Origin: CAILHX01 sp964511385
Lineage (GTDB): Bacteria; Pseudomonadota; Gammaproteobacteria; Burkholderiales; Methylophilaceae
Reading direction: 5' to 3'
Assembly (NCBI GenBank): GCA_964511385.1
Contig: CAZEFE010000011.1
Location: 13,851-77,850, forward strand
Length of the DNA stretch: 64,000 nucleotides
This document shows, piece after piece, positions 16,293 to 25,600 of the stretch (position 1 is the first letter of the stretch; each line of letters opens with the position of its first letter). Made by a program: the position numbers and the translations under genes. Below the pieces are notes generated by a model. That model was given only the letters and a program-made list of their open reading frames with translations. It was not told the DNA's origin and ran no database searches.

Positions 16293-18779
16293 ATGCAAAA
16301 CGTGTCCGTATCCGGAGTATCGCGGGTTGGCGAGCGCAACGAAAGCGTACATTTCGCCTGGTGGGTGTTTATCCTGTTCATCTTTATGGTGTTGGGCGGG
16401 TTTTCATTCGCAACCCAAGTATTTGCCTGGCTTGTTGGATACCACCCGGATCTGGGCGAGCCGGTTTTCCAGATTGCCGGCATGTTCTTCTATTATCCGT
16501 GGGAATGGTTTGTTTGGAGCTTCAGGTGGAGCCAATCGGGCGGCCAGCTGGGCGAGTATGTCGTATGGATGAACCTGGCCGCAATCGGCGGCGTAACGGT
16601 CGCGCTCCTGGGCGGCTATTACCTTCTGTACAAACGCAGTTTCAAACGCGAGAAGGTCAACAACCTTCATGGCTCCGCACGGTTCGCTACTGAAGATGAT
16701 TTAGAACGTATGGGACTGCTGCCGGCACCCGGCAAATCCGGGCGCGGGGTTTATGTCGGTGCCATAGACACCAAAGAAGGCAGAAAGGTGTTGCGGTATA
16801 ACGACAAGAAAGAAAAAGCCCACTTGTTGTGTATCGCGCCTACCCGTTCCGGCAAAGGCGTCGGCCTTGTGCTTCCTACGCTTCTTTCTTATCCGGACAG
16901 CACCTGTACCAACGACATCAAAAAAGAAAACTACGAGCTCACCTCCGGTTTTCGTCACCAGGCCGGGAGCCTGGTCGTGTGTTTTGAACCAACCTATGTT
17001 GGTGAAAAAAGCATAGACGGCCAAACCATCACCGGGGTATCCGGTTGGAATGTCCTGGACGAAGTGAGGATATGGACGGAATACGACGTGATGGACGCGC
17101 AGAACATTGCGGCCGCCATAGCCGATCCAGATGCGAAGGGCATGGATGACCATTGGGTATCCACGTCTTACGAACTGCTCACCGGCCTGATATTGCATGT
17201 GCTGTACGCGGAACCCAACAAAAGCCTGGCAGGCTGCGGCAATTTCCTGGCCGATCCATCGTTCACGGACACCGAGCAGATATTCCTGCACATGCGCCAA
17301 AACGTAGAGCACGATCCAGAAGGAAAAATGGGTTGGGTGGATACCATGGGTCGGCCAACAAAAGTTCACCCCGTAGTGGCGCTCTGTGCAAGCGCAATGG
17401 AAAAAAAAGAAGAAAAAGAACGCAACAGTGTGTTGTCCACGGCAAAAACCCGCCTCGCGCTATACCTTGAACCTATTGTGGCGCGGAATACGACGATCAG
17501 CGATTTCAGCATCCGTGACTTGATGAATCACGATAAGCCGGTCAGTCTCTACCTGGTGGTATCCCCAAGTGATAAAGAACGGCTGCGGCCATTGCTGCGG
17601 CTGTTTTTTACTTTCCTCATTCGCCGACTGACAAGCAACATGAAATTCGAAGACGGTGAGGGTGCCAATTCCTATTTGCACCGTCTTTTGCTATTGATTG
17701 ATGAATTGCCGGCGCTGAAGAAACTGGAAATTTTGCAAGACGGTCTTGGGTATATTGCCGGTTATGGGATCACCGCGTACCTGTTTGTCCAGGACAAGAA
17801 GCAGTTGGTTGATGCCTACACTCAGAACGAAAGCATCACCTCCGGTTGTCATGTGACTGTTAGTTATGCCCCGAACACCTATGAAACTGCCGAGGAAATT
17901 TCCAAGAAAACAGGGATTACGACCGTCAAAAAACAAAGCGTGTCGTACAGTGGTAAACGCATGGGTGCCATGCTGGACAACATGAACGTGTCTGAAGACG
18001 ATGTTCAGCGGAATTTGTTGACCGCAGACGAAGTGATGAAACTGCCTCGGGACGAATCCCTTATTTTCATGACCGGAGAACCGACAATCCGGGCGAAAAA
18101 GATCGTTTACTACAATATGCCGGAATTCTCACGAAGGGCAAAACTATCCGCGCCGGCGCGGATCGGCATGAAGTGGCTTGCCCATGGTTTCTACCATACC
18201 AACTGGCTGATGCTGTCCGTTGAGCGTGTAAACGGTGGGTTGATGGCATACATCAATGTCTACAGCGACTATCCGGAAGTGGCCGCTTTTATTAAGCAAC
18301 GTGTGTTGGCAACCGGAGAAATCATCACCCTGCCTTGCGAATTGCTCGCCGGCGGCAAAAAGCATACTGGCCCGCTCACCCTGGAGCATCTTGAATTCCA
18401 GCTGAAGTATCCTGAAGGAACGGACTTTGATGCCAAGGAAGCATTCGAAGTCCATTTGAACGTCACCGGAACCGGTTATGAAGAACTCACCCAAACCGGC
18501 TTTTATCAGGCCATCTCCATTTATGAGCGCGAAGCGCGAGAAGCCGCAAGAGAATGGTTCCGAAAACACCATGATGAAAAAGTGACGTTTGATCCCATTG
18601 GCCGGGACATGATTTGTCGCGGCAAAGTGGTACTGGACCATGGCCGTTGTATCGTGATCGAGCGTGATATAGATAGTGCATCAATCCATCGCAAGGAACT
18701 GCTCGATCAGGTGCCCGTAGTCGGGCAGCAGTGCCTTATTCGGTACAAGAACTACCAAGGCACGGTAGAACTGCGCTAG
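16293..18779 (+). CDS. traG: Type IV coupling protein TraG (VirD4-like)
   Basis: An 828-residue ring-forming ATPase that links the relaxosome to the mating pore. Two membrane spans lie near 24-50 and 90-113, the usual VirD4 anchor. Walker A is APTRSGKGVG near 182-191, and the Walker B region is LLLIDELPALKKLE near 466-479, with the usual TraG blocks between (VCFEPT, WNVLDEVR) and VSYAPNTYETAEEISKKTG beyond. It is longer than RP4 TraG (about 635 residues): the extra C-terminus ends in a KfrB-like domain (about 770-828; GKVVLDHGRCIVIERD, LLDQVPVVGQQCLIRYKN). Such a tag on a coupling protein could serve recruitment of KfrB-bearing cargo; that is inference. Confidence 0.9.
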   Translation: MQNVSVSGVSRVGERNESVHFAWWVFILFIFMVLGGFSFATQVFAWLVGYHPDLGEPVFQIAGMFFYYPWEWFVWSFRWSQSGGQLGEYVVWMNLAAIGGVTVALLGGYYLLYKRSFKREKVNNLHGSARFATEDDLERMGLLPAPGKSGRGVYVGAIDTKEGRKVLRYNDKKEKAHLLCIAPTRSGKGVGLVLPTLLSYPDSTCTNDIKKENYELTSGFRHQAGSLVVCFEPTYVGEKSIDGQTITGVSGWNVLDEVRIWTEYDVMDAQNIAAAIADPDAKGMDDHWVSTSYELLTGLILHVLYAEPNKSLAGCGNFLADPSFTDTEQIFLHMRQNVEHDPEGKMGWVDTMGRPTKVHPVVALCASAMEKKEEKERNSVLSTAKTRLALYLEPIVARNTTISDFSIRDLMNHDKPVSLYLVVSPSDKERLRPLLRLFFTFLIRRLTSNMKFEDGEGANSYLHRLLLLIDELPALKKLEILQDGLGYIAGYGITAYLFVQDKKQLVDAYTQNESITSGCHVTVSYAPNTYETAEEISKKTGITTVKKQSVSYSGKRMGAMLDNMNVSEDDVQRNLLTADEVMKLPRDESLIFMTGEPTIRAKKIVYYNMPEFSRRAKLSAPARIGMKWLAHGFYHTNWLMLSVERVNGGLMAYINVYSDYPEVAAFIKQRVLATGEIITLPCELLAGGKKHTGPLTLEHLEFQLKYPEGTDFDAKEAFEVHLNVTGTGYEELTQTGFYQAISIYEREAREAAREWFRKHHDEKVTFDPIGRDMICRGKVVLDHGRCIVIERDIDSASIHRKELLDQVPVVGQQCLIRYKNYQGTVELR

Positions 18780-18782
18780 GAA

Positions 18783-19400
18783 ATGCCAATGGACATCATG
18801 GGAATGATCGAGCAGTGTGCGCCCAACGTAGCACCGGTAACGATGAGGGCTATTGTTCATGTGGAATCGTCTGCAAGGCCGTTCATCATTGGATATAAGG
18901 TTATAGACAGCAATAAAAAGGTTTATCAGCTGGAACGCCAACCCAGGGATCAGCAAGAAGCAATTACCTGGGCGCAGTGGTTCATCCAACATGGTTATCG
19001 TTTTGATGCCGGCCCAGCACAAGTAAACAGCGTCAATTTCGCCAGGACGGGATTGAATGCTTCAAATGCTTTTGATCCCTGCACCAATCTGCGCGTTGGC
19101 GCGCAGATATTAGGCGAGGAATACGCCAGGGCTTCAAGGAAATATGGACCTGGCCAGTTCGCCTTATTGGCTGCGATCAGTGCCTATAACTCGGGGAATC
19201 ACACCACCGGGTTTTCTAATGGCTATGTTGCCAAAGTAGTCAGGGCGTCCGGCAATACCCCTCCATTGGCCTTGTTGCAACAGCAGCAACAAAAACCACA
19301 GGTAGTTAGCCAGGCGGAGCCGAGAAACAAACTCCTGAAGGCAAAACTTTCAAGTCTTGATGTAGAAACATTTACCGTAGAAAAGAGCATCCATGATTAA
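18783..19400 (+). CDS. Lytic transglycosylase of the VirB1 type
   Basis: A 205-residue SLT-type muramidase that opens peptidoglycan for the mating apparatus. Catalytic Glu28 lies in AIVHVESSARPF; downstream blocks are RFDAGPAQVNSVNF (about 76-89) and LLAAISAYNSGNHTTGF (about 134-150). It has no classical signal peptide, which is frequent in short VirB1-type proteins but leaves the export route open. The gene starts 3 bases after traG and overlaps the EAL gene by 8 bases. ATG 18789 is an equally possible start. Confidence 0.85.
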   Translation: MPMDIMGMIEQCAPNVAPVTMRAIVHVESSARPFIIGYKVIDSNKKVYQLERQPRDQQEAITWAQWFIQHGYRFDAGPAQVNSVNFARTGLNASNAFDPCTNLRVGAQILGEEYARASRKYGPGQFALLAAISAYNSGNHTTGFSNGYVAKVVRASGNTPPLALLQQQQQKPQVVSQAEPRNKLLKAKLSSLDVETFTVEKSIHD

Positions 19401-20100
19401 AAAAATAATTGTTCCTGTCTTACAGCCCATTTATGACCTGGTAGATGATCGTGTTTCACATCATGAAGCGTTGTTACGTATTACTGACGACATTTATCAG
19501 AAGGGACACATAGACCTTATTCAATTGGGGGAGAAATATGGCTTCATTGGTCACATAGATATTGGCATGGTCGAGCAGGTGGTTTCATGCCTGCGGAAAT
19601 GCCCCCGCATGATTATCACTGTCAATGTCTCGCCGGTAACCGTCAACCAGTTCAGTGAAGACATGATTTCTTTCGTAAAAAATCATATGGACATTGCCAG
19701 CCGCCTGGTGTTCGAGATTACAGAAACCTCGCCAATCCATGACTTGGATGAATTAGTGACCTTCGCGTGGGATCTGCGCACCGTCGGCTGCAAGATCGCG
19801 CTCGATGACTATGGCAATGCCAACGGATGCATCAACGAATCCGTTGTTCGTCGCGTGCGGCCGGACTTGCTCAAACTGGATGGAACCGTTCTTAAAGCCG
19901 CGCTGAAGGGGGATAAGCTGTTAGCCGATTCGGTGAACCTTGCGGTGAAGGTTGGTGCCGAGATTGTGGCCGAATTCGTGGATTCCGACGAAAAGATAGA
20001 GTTTCTACGTGCCAGCGGGGTGCGATACGCGCAGGGCTTTGCTTTCGGAGTACCCGAAAAAATGTCTCGTTTCAGTGACGGTGTGGTGCAGGATTTCTGA
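19393..20100 (+). CDS. Stand-alone EAL-domain c-di-GMP phosphodiesterase
   Basis: A 235-residue protein that is almost entirely an EAL domain, with no sensor or GGDEF part. Key positions are present: E25-A26-L27 (HEALLRI), Asn78 (VNVSP), Glu108 (EITE), Asp138-Asp139 (ALDDYG, usually DDFG), Lys161 (LKLD) and Glu194 (AEFVDSDE, usually AEGVE), followed by QGFAFGVP. It is therefore probably an active enzyme that cleaves c-di-GMP, although the loop near Glu194 deviates. The start overlaps the transglycosylase gene, so both are made together. A plasmid-borne phosphodiesterase co-expressed with transfer genes could lower biofilm signals or favour pilus activity in donors or new recipients. Confidence 0.88.
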   Translation: MIKKIIVPVLQPIYDLVDDRVSHHEALLRITDDIYQKGHIDLIQLGEKYGFIGHIDIGMVEQVVSCLRKCPRMIITVNVSPVTVNQFSEDMISFVKNHMDIASRLVFEITETSPIHDLDELVTFAWDLRTVGCKIALDDYGNANGCINESVVRRVRPDLLKLDGTVLKAALKGDKLLADSVNLAVKVGAEIVAEFVDSDEKIEFLRASGVRYAQGFAFGVPEKMSRFSDGVVQDF

Positions 20101-20160
20101 CGTCAGGATTTTTGTCAAAACGGAGTAGTGGATTTAACTCAACCTCTGGGAAATTAAAAA

Positions 20161-20478
20161 GTGAACACCGTCATTGAAAAAGCTACTCTCACAACTGTAT
20201 TGGCTTTGGTAAATGCGGCTACAGACCATCATTCTTTGGTAATGGCAATTGATGAAATAGATCGCATGTTTTTTGCGGATAAGCAGGAAATCGAAATGCG
20301 GGATGAAGACTGGTTTGTTTTGAACAAAACTATTGAAGCATCTCCACACTGCAAGCGTTCGAATATGGAACTTTTTCAAAGTCAACAGGAGGCGAATATG
20401 GGCACGGAACAAACCTTTTCAGTAACCGTTAATGGAATTCAAGGTAGACCTGGAAATCGTCTGGAAGACGATCCATAG
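20161..20478 (+). CDS. Unknown small acidic protein
   Basis: A 105-residue acidic protein beginning at GTG with only a weak upstream GGGAAA. The first 60 residues look like two helices (VIEKATLTTVLALVNAATDH and a later MAIDEIDRMFFAD). The C-terminus is short and polar. No motif recognised. It follows the EAL gene by 60 bases and could be its last operon partner. Confidence 0.5.
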   Translation: MNTVIEKATLTTVLALVNAATDHHSLVMAIDEIDRMFFADKQEIEMRDEDWFVLNKTIEASPHCKRSNMELFQSQQEANMGTEQTFSVTVNGIQGRPGNRLEDDP

Positions 20479-20652
20479 AGACCTGCCAGGGCTTTATCAA
20501 CAAGTGAAGATGGCTGTTGATAACCTTGATAGCTAGATAACGGCAAACTCCATGAGTACATCCGTTGACGCAGAATTCGCTAGAATGCGACCGCAACCTG
20601 TACTGACTGGAAAAGTTTCACAGCAACACCAACAACGGAAGGAGAAACAACC

Positions 20653-20946
20653 ATGAACAAACTTACACTACTACCCCTCTTGACCGCATTTTTTACCCAA
20701 GTGGTGTTCGCCGCAAACCAAACGGCCGATCCATGTCCGATGAATGGTTGCTATATCTCGACGCAGCATGAAGCGGTGATGCTTGTCACAGTGCATGATG
20801 ATTCGGGCCAGCCTGTCGCTTCGTATTCGATTCCAGGATATGCCAGCCGGGGCGCATGCGAGGCAGCGCAGTCGCGAGTTGCTAACGAAGTCATGGATGC
20901 CCATCGTAATAATGGAGTTGTGGGGGCTAGGTGCGTGGACATTTAA
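20653..20946 (+). CDS. Small exported protein with paired cysteines
   Basis: A 97-residue protein with a typical signal peptide (cleavage after about residue 20, VFA before ANQ) and a clear GGAG ribosome-binding site. The 77-residue mature part has four Cys (in CPMNGC, RGACEAA and ARCVDI), probably two disulfides, so it acts in the periplasm. The function is not recognised. It ends about 40 bases before the presumed left edge of the ISL3-type insertion. About 170 bases upstream hold no gene I can support. Confidence 0.65.
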   Translation: MNKLTLLPLLTAFFTQVVFAANQTADPCPMNGCYISTQHEAVMLVTVHDDSGQPVASYSIPGYASRGACEAAQSRVANEVMDAHRNNGVVGARCVDI

Positions 20947-20986
20947 GCGTCAGCAGAAAAGACCATGACAGAATTTGGCTGCCCCA

Positions 20987-22425
20987 GGGTGCTCCCGGAA
21001 AAGTTCCGTGACCAAGTGCTGGTCGGACGGAAAACCATTTAGACAGCCTTGCTGAAATGTCCACCAACATCCTGCATCTCCCCGCTTACCGCGTCCTTCA
21101 CGTCGATACCAATGATCACGACTATCACATTGCCGCCGAGGTCGTAGAGCCACAGAAACGCTGCCTGCACTGTTTCTCCGACAACCTGGTAGGCTTCGGA
21201 CGCCGCGAGCAAATGGTGCGTGATCTGCCCATGCACGGCAAGCGTGTCGGCCTCTACGTGAATACACGCCGCTTTCGCTGTCGTGGATGCGGCAAGACCT
21301 TCTACGAATCATTGCCGGAAGTTGACGAAAAGCGTTTGATGACCAAACGCCTGGTGGACTGGATGGGCAGGCAATCCATCAAGCGCACCTTCGCCAGCCT
21401 TGCCGAAGAAGTCGGCTGCACCGAGTTCACCGTTCGGGCCGTGTTCCGCGACTACATCAACGAACTGGAGCGTACCGTTCGTTTCGAGACGCCGAAGTGG
21501 ATGGGCATTGACGAAATCCATCTCATCAAGCCGCGTGGCGTCATCGCCAACATCCACAACAACACCGTAGTAGAGGTGCTGCGCGACCGCAACAAGAAAA
21601 CCCTGGCGGATTATCTGTTTCGTCTCGATGGCAAACAGGACGTGCAATACGTCGCCATGGACATGTGGCGACCCTACCTGGATGCGGTTGAGACCGTCCT
21701 GCCGCATGCCAGAGTGGTCGTGGACAAGTTTCACGTGCTGCGCATGGGGAATGATGCCATGGAGAAGGCCAGGAAGTCGCTACGTGCCGATCTGGAGCCG
21801 AAACAACGGCGCGGTCTCATGCATGACCGCTTTGTGCTGCTGAAACGCGCAAGTGAACTGAATGACCGGGAACGACTGCTACTGGACGGATGGATCAGAA
21901 ATTACCCTTTGCTGGGAGAATCTTACCGCCTCAAGGAAGAATTCTTCGGTATCTACGACGCCCCATCCAGGCAGCAAGCATTGCTGCACTACGATGCCTG
22001 GAGCAAGAGCATTCCACCGGAACTGCACGAACACTACCAACCCATCCTGATCGTCTGGTCGAACTGGCAGCCGCACATCCTGGAATATTTCAACCATCCG
22101 GTCACCAACGCGTACACGGAGTCGCTGAACAATTTAATACGCGTGATGAATAGGCTGGGCAGGGGCTACAGCTTCGAGGCGTTGCGAGCCAAGATTCTGT
22201 TCACCGAAGGGGCGCACAAGGTTGTCCAGCCCAAGCCTAAATTCCAGCGCCGTCAGATTGGGTTTGCATTGAAAGAACCCATGTTTGAAGACATGCTGTT
22301 TAATGAGCCATCAACACACCGGGAAGATTCGGCGAAGAACTATGGCGCGGACATATCAACCCTGATCGAGATGATCGAGAACGGGGAGCTGTAGGACGGT
22401 TTCAATCATGGAAATCGGATACCCC
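20987..22425 (+). mobile_element. ISL3-family insertion sequence, edges tentative
   Basis: The element is recognised from its intact transposase. Tentative degenerate ends are GGGTGCTCC at 20987 and the reverse complement of GGGGTATCC at 22417-22425. No convincing 8-bp target duplication flanks them, so the edges are uncertain and one may be decayed. It separates the conjugation operon from the methylase/helicase operon. Confidence 0.5.
21057..22394 (+). CDS. tnp: ISL3-family transposase
   Basis: A full-length 445-residue DDE transposase. An N-terminal zinc-binding part (CLHCFSDN near 36-43, then RRFRCRGCGKTF near 71-82) is followed by an HTH (about 105-130). The catalytic core has WMGIDEIHLIK (D near 150), VAMDMWRPYLDAV (D near 200) and the glutamate in NAYTESLNNLIRVMNRLGRG (near 355). 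All core motifs are present and the frame is intact, so it may be active. The ISL3 family moves by cut-and-paste. Confidence 0.9.
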   Translation: MSTNILHLPAYRVLHVDTNDHDYHIAAEVVEPQKRCLHCFSDNLVGFGRREQMVRDLPMHGKRVGLYVNTRRFRCRGCGKTFYESLPEVDEKRLMTKRLVDWMGRQSIKRTFASLAEEVGCTEFTVRAVFRDYINELERTVRFETPKWMGIDEIHLIKPRGVIANIHNNTVVEVLRDRNKKTLADYLFRLDGKQDVQYVAMDMWRPYLDAVETVLPHARVVVDKFHVLRMGNDAMEKARKSLRADLEPKQRRGLMHDRFVLLKRASELNDRERLLLDGWIRNYPLLGESYRLKEEFFGIYDAPSRQQALLHYDAWSKSIPPELHEHYQPILIVWSNWQPHILEYFNHPVTNAYTESLNNLIRVMNRLGRGYSFEALRAKILFTEGAHKVVQPKPKFQRRQIGFALKEPMFEDMLFNEPSTHREDSAKNYGADISTLIEMIENGEL

Positions 22426-22592
22426 AATTATATTGAGTCTTGTTGAGGCCTCATTTTCTGTTTGAAATGCCATCTAGCTCACTTATACGTCGAAATATTT
22501 AGTTAGCCACGTTTTTCATTCTTGAGAAAATTGTCATTTTTGCTGAGAACCTACACAGATTGAGATTCAGATTATTGTCGGTTTTGGCTAAA

Positions 22593-22608
22593 GTAATATA
22601 AATATATC
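22593..22608 (+). promoter_or_regulatory. AT-rich operon-head element and promoter
   Basis: GTAATATAAATATATC lies 25 bases before the 1955-codon gene. A TTGTCG at 22575-22580 and TATAAA at 22597-22602, 16 bp apart, form a plausible sigma-70 promoter. GGCTAAA at 22586-22592 abuts the element. Confidence 0.5.
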
Positions 22609-22633
22609 ATTTTCTCATCATTCAACGAGGTGT

Positions 22634-25600
22634 ATGATGAGAAAAACCAGAAACAACGAAAACCAGTTTTCATTTGATTTCGGATTCAACAATTCAATTG
22701 AAGTCGCAGAGAGATTACAGGAGGCCATAAATGATAGTGAACCAGACAATGCCATTGCAGATCGCGGCCAGGGTAATACCACCGGGCACACTGGATATGT
22801 TCCGCAAGTCGCCCGTGAACCTTTACGGTTGGACAATACTGGACCGTTGGGCAATGAATTCCGAGCCGAAGCTCCGGAGCTTGCTGCAGCAAGGAGAAAT
22901 AGCGTTATACAACCGGCTCCTGGAGCAACAGAATCTGGAACAATCCCTTCTGGAAACGAATATGCACAAGCTGGGAGAAGGGCAGACGGAACAGGAAATA
23001 CTTCAGTTGAACCAGATACCAACCGCGCTGTAGCCTCTCCAAGAAACTACGTTATCACGGACAGCGACCGCCTCGGTGAAGGTGGTGCAAAAACAAAATA
23101 CCGTGATAACGTAGTCGCAATACAAACCCTCAAAAAAATCGAAGCGGAACTCCGCCCAGCAACACCTGAAGAACAAGCCTTGCTGGTTCGTTATGTAGGT
23201 TGGGGAGGCATTCCCCAAGCATTCGATCATCGCAATGATGATTGGTCTACCGAATTTCATGAACTTTCTGCCTTACTCACCAAAGAGGAATATGAAGCGG
23301 CCCGACGCTCTACCCAGGACGCGCATTACACCTCGCAAATTATTATCGAAGGTATTTACGACGGCCTGGCCAGGATAGGTTTTGACGGTGGGAAAATCCT
23401 TGAGCCATCCGTAGGCACAGGTAATTTTATTGGGCTTCTGCCAGAAGCATTACGTGAACAATCATCAATCACCGGGATAGAGTTGGACCCGGTAACAGCC
23501 AAGATTGCCGAAGCCCTTTATCCGGAGGCCTCGATCATCAATCGCGGGTTTGAATCCGTCGCAATCCCACAACATCATTTTGACCTGGTGATTGGCAATC
23601 CGCCTTTTGGCAATCAACAGGTATTCGATGAACATCATCCAGAACTTTCCAGGTTTTCGATCCATAACTACTTCATCGCAAAGTCGCTTGAGAAAACACG
23701 GCCAGGCGGCGTAGTAGCCGTTGTTGTATCGCGCTTCTTTCTCGATAGCCAGGACAAGGTATCAAGGGAGTATGTTGCAGATCGCGCCCACTTCCTTGGT
23801 GCCATCCGCTTACCCAATAATGCCTTCAAGAAAAATGCGCTTACGGAAGTCACAACGGATATTGTTTTCCTGAAGAAAGCAGCTGAAGGCGAAATACCGG
23901 ATCGCGCATGGATTGAACTAGGTGGCGTGCAGGTAGAAGGTGAGCCGGAACCTTTTGAAATCAGCAGCTGGTATGTGCAACATCCGGAATTGATGCTGGG
24001 CGAGCTCAAGCGCGAAAAAATGCACGCCTGGGCTACTGGTCCGGCCGTGGTAGCGCGGGACAGCGATGATCTTGAAGCAGGCCTGGCGAAAGCCATCCTT
24101 GCATTACCTGAAGGGATATACCGGCCAAGAACGGACATAGACATCGACAGCCTGGCTGAAAAGCCGGTGATTGATATTCCTGAACACGTCCGTGTTGGCG
24201 GCTATTTCATTTCCGGCCAGCAGATCGTGCGCCGGCTGCCTGACATTCTGGACGAAAAGGATTATGAGGTTGTAGAGCCTAAGAATGATCGCGCTGCTGC
24301 CAGAATTCGGAGCTTGATTACTGTACGTGACAATTTGCGCGAGTTGATGCGTGAGGAACATTCCGAATGGTCATCCGATGAACACCTTGAACGTCTACGC
24401 ACCAGGCTTAATCGTGTTTATGACGATCATGTAAAACGGCATGGATATATCAGTGCCATCGTCAACCGGCAATCCATGGGGGACGATCCCGATTACCCAT
24501 TGCTGCAGTCGTTGGAACATGACTATGACAAAGGCATTTCCAAGGAAGTCGCTCAACGCGAAGGTGTTGAGCCGAGAGAGCCATCTGTACGAAAGGCACC
24601 GATCTTTACCAAGCGCGTGATCAAACCAAGACGTGAAATAAGCCAGGTCACTACTGCCAAGGATGCCCTGGTTGTTGCGCTCAATGAAACCGGACGGGTC
24701 AACTTGCCAAGGATGGTGCAACTATACGGGCAAAGTGAAGACCGGATCATAGAAGACTTGGACGGCCTTATTTTCCTCAACCCGGTCACCAACGAGTGGG
24801 AAAGCCGCGATAAATATCTCACGGGCAACGTGAAAGACAAACTACGGGTGGCCGAGCTGGCGGTAGCGCAAGATCCGCGCATCGAAAAAAACGTTCATGC
24901 CTTGAGGGAAGTCCAGCCCGTAGATATTGAGCCGGTGGACATTGCTGTGCAATTGGGGTCCACCTGGGTGCCTGGTGAAGTGGTGAGTGATTTTGTTGGC
25001 CATCTGCTGGGCAACGTCCACCGCAACATCTCGTATCAGCCTACGTTGGGTAAATGGGTTGCAAAGATAGGCTTCGGTGATCCGACGACGTGCCGGGTGC
25101 AATGGGGCACCGAAGACGTTCCGGCAAACCAACTCATCATGTCCATCCTGGAGAATCGTTCCATCCAGGTAAAACAACGTCAGGGCACTTCACCAAGCGG
25201 AGCTCCGATCTATGTTGTCCTGGAAGATCGTACAACGGCCGCAAACCAGAAAGCCGATGAAATACGCCAGGCATTTCTTGATTGGGTATGGGAAGACAAG
25301 GACCGGCGCGAAAAGCTGGCCAGGATCTATAACGATAGATTCAACACCAATATTGCACCCCGTTATGACGGCAGTCATCTGACGCTATCCGGCGCTTCCA
25401 TGGCCATCGAGCTGCGGGCGCATCAGAAAAACGCTATCTGGCGGGGTATCCAGGAAGGCACGGTGCTGGAAGATCATGTTGTCGGCGCCGGCAAAACATT
25501 GGTGTTTGTCGGTACTGCCATGGAAAGCAAACGCATGGGCTTGATGAGCAAACCCATGTTTGTGGTTCCCAACCACTTGCTGCTGCAATGGAAAGACGCC

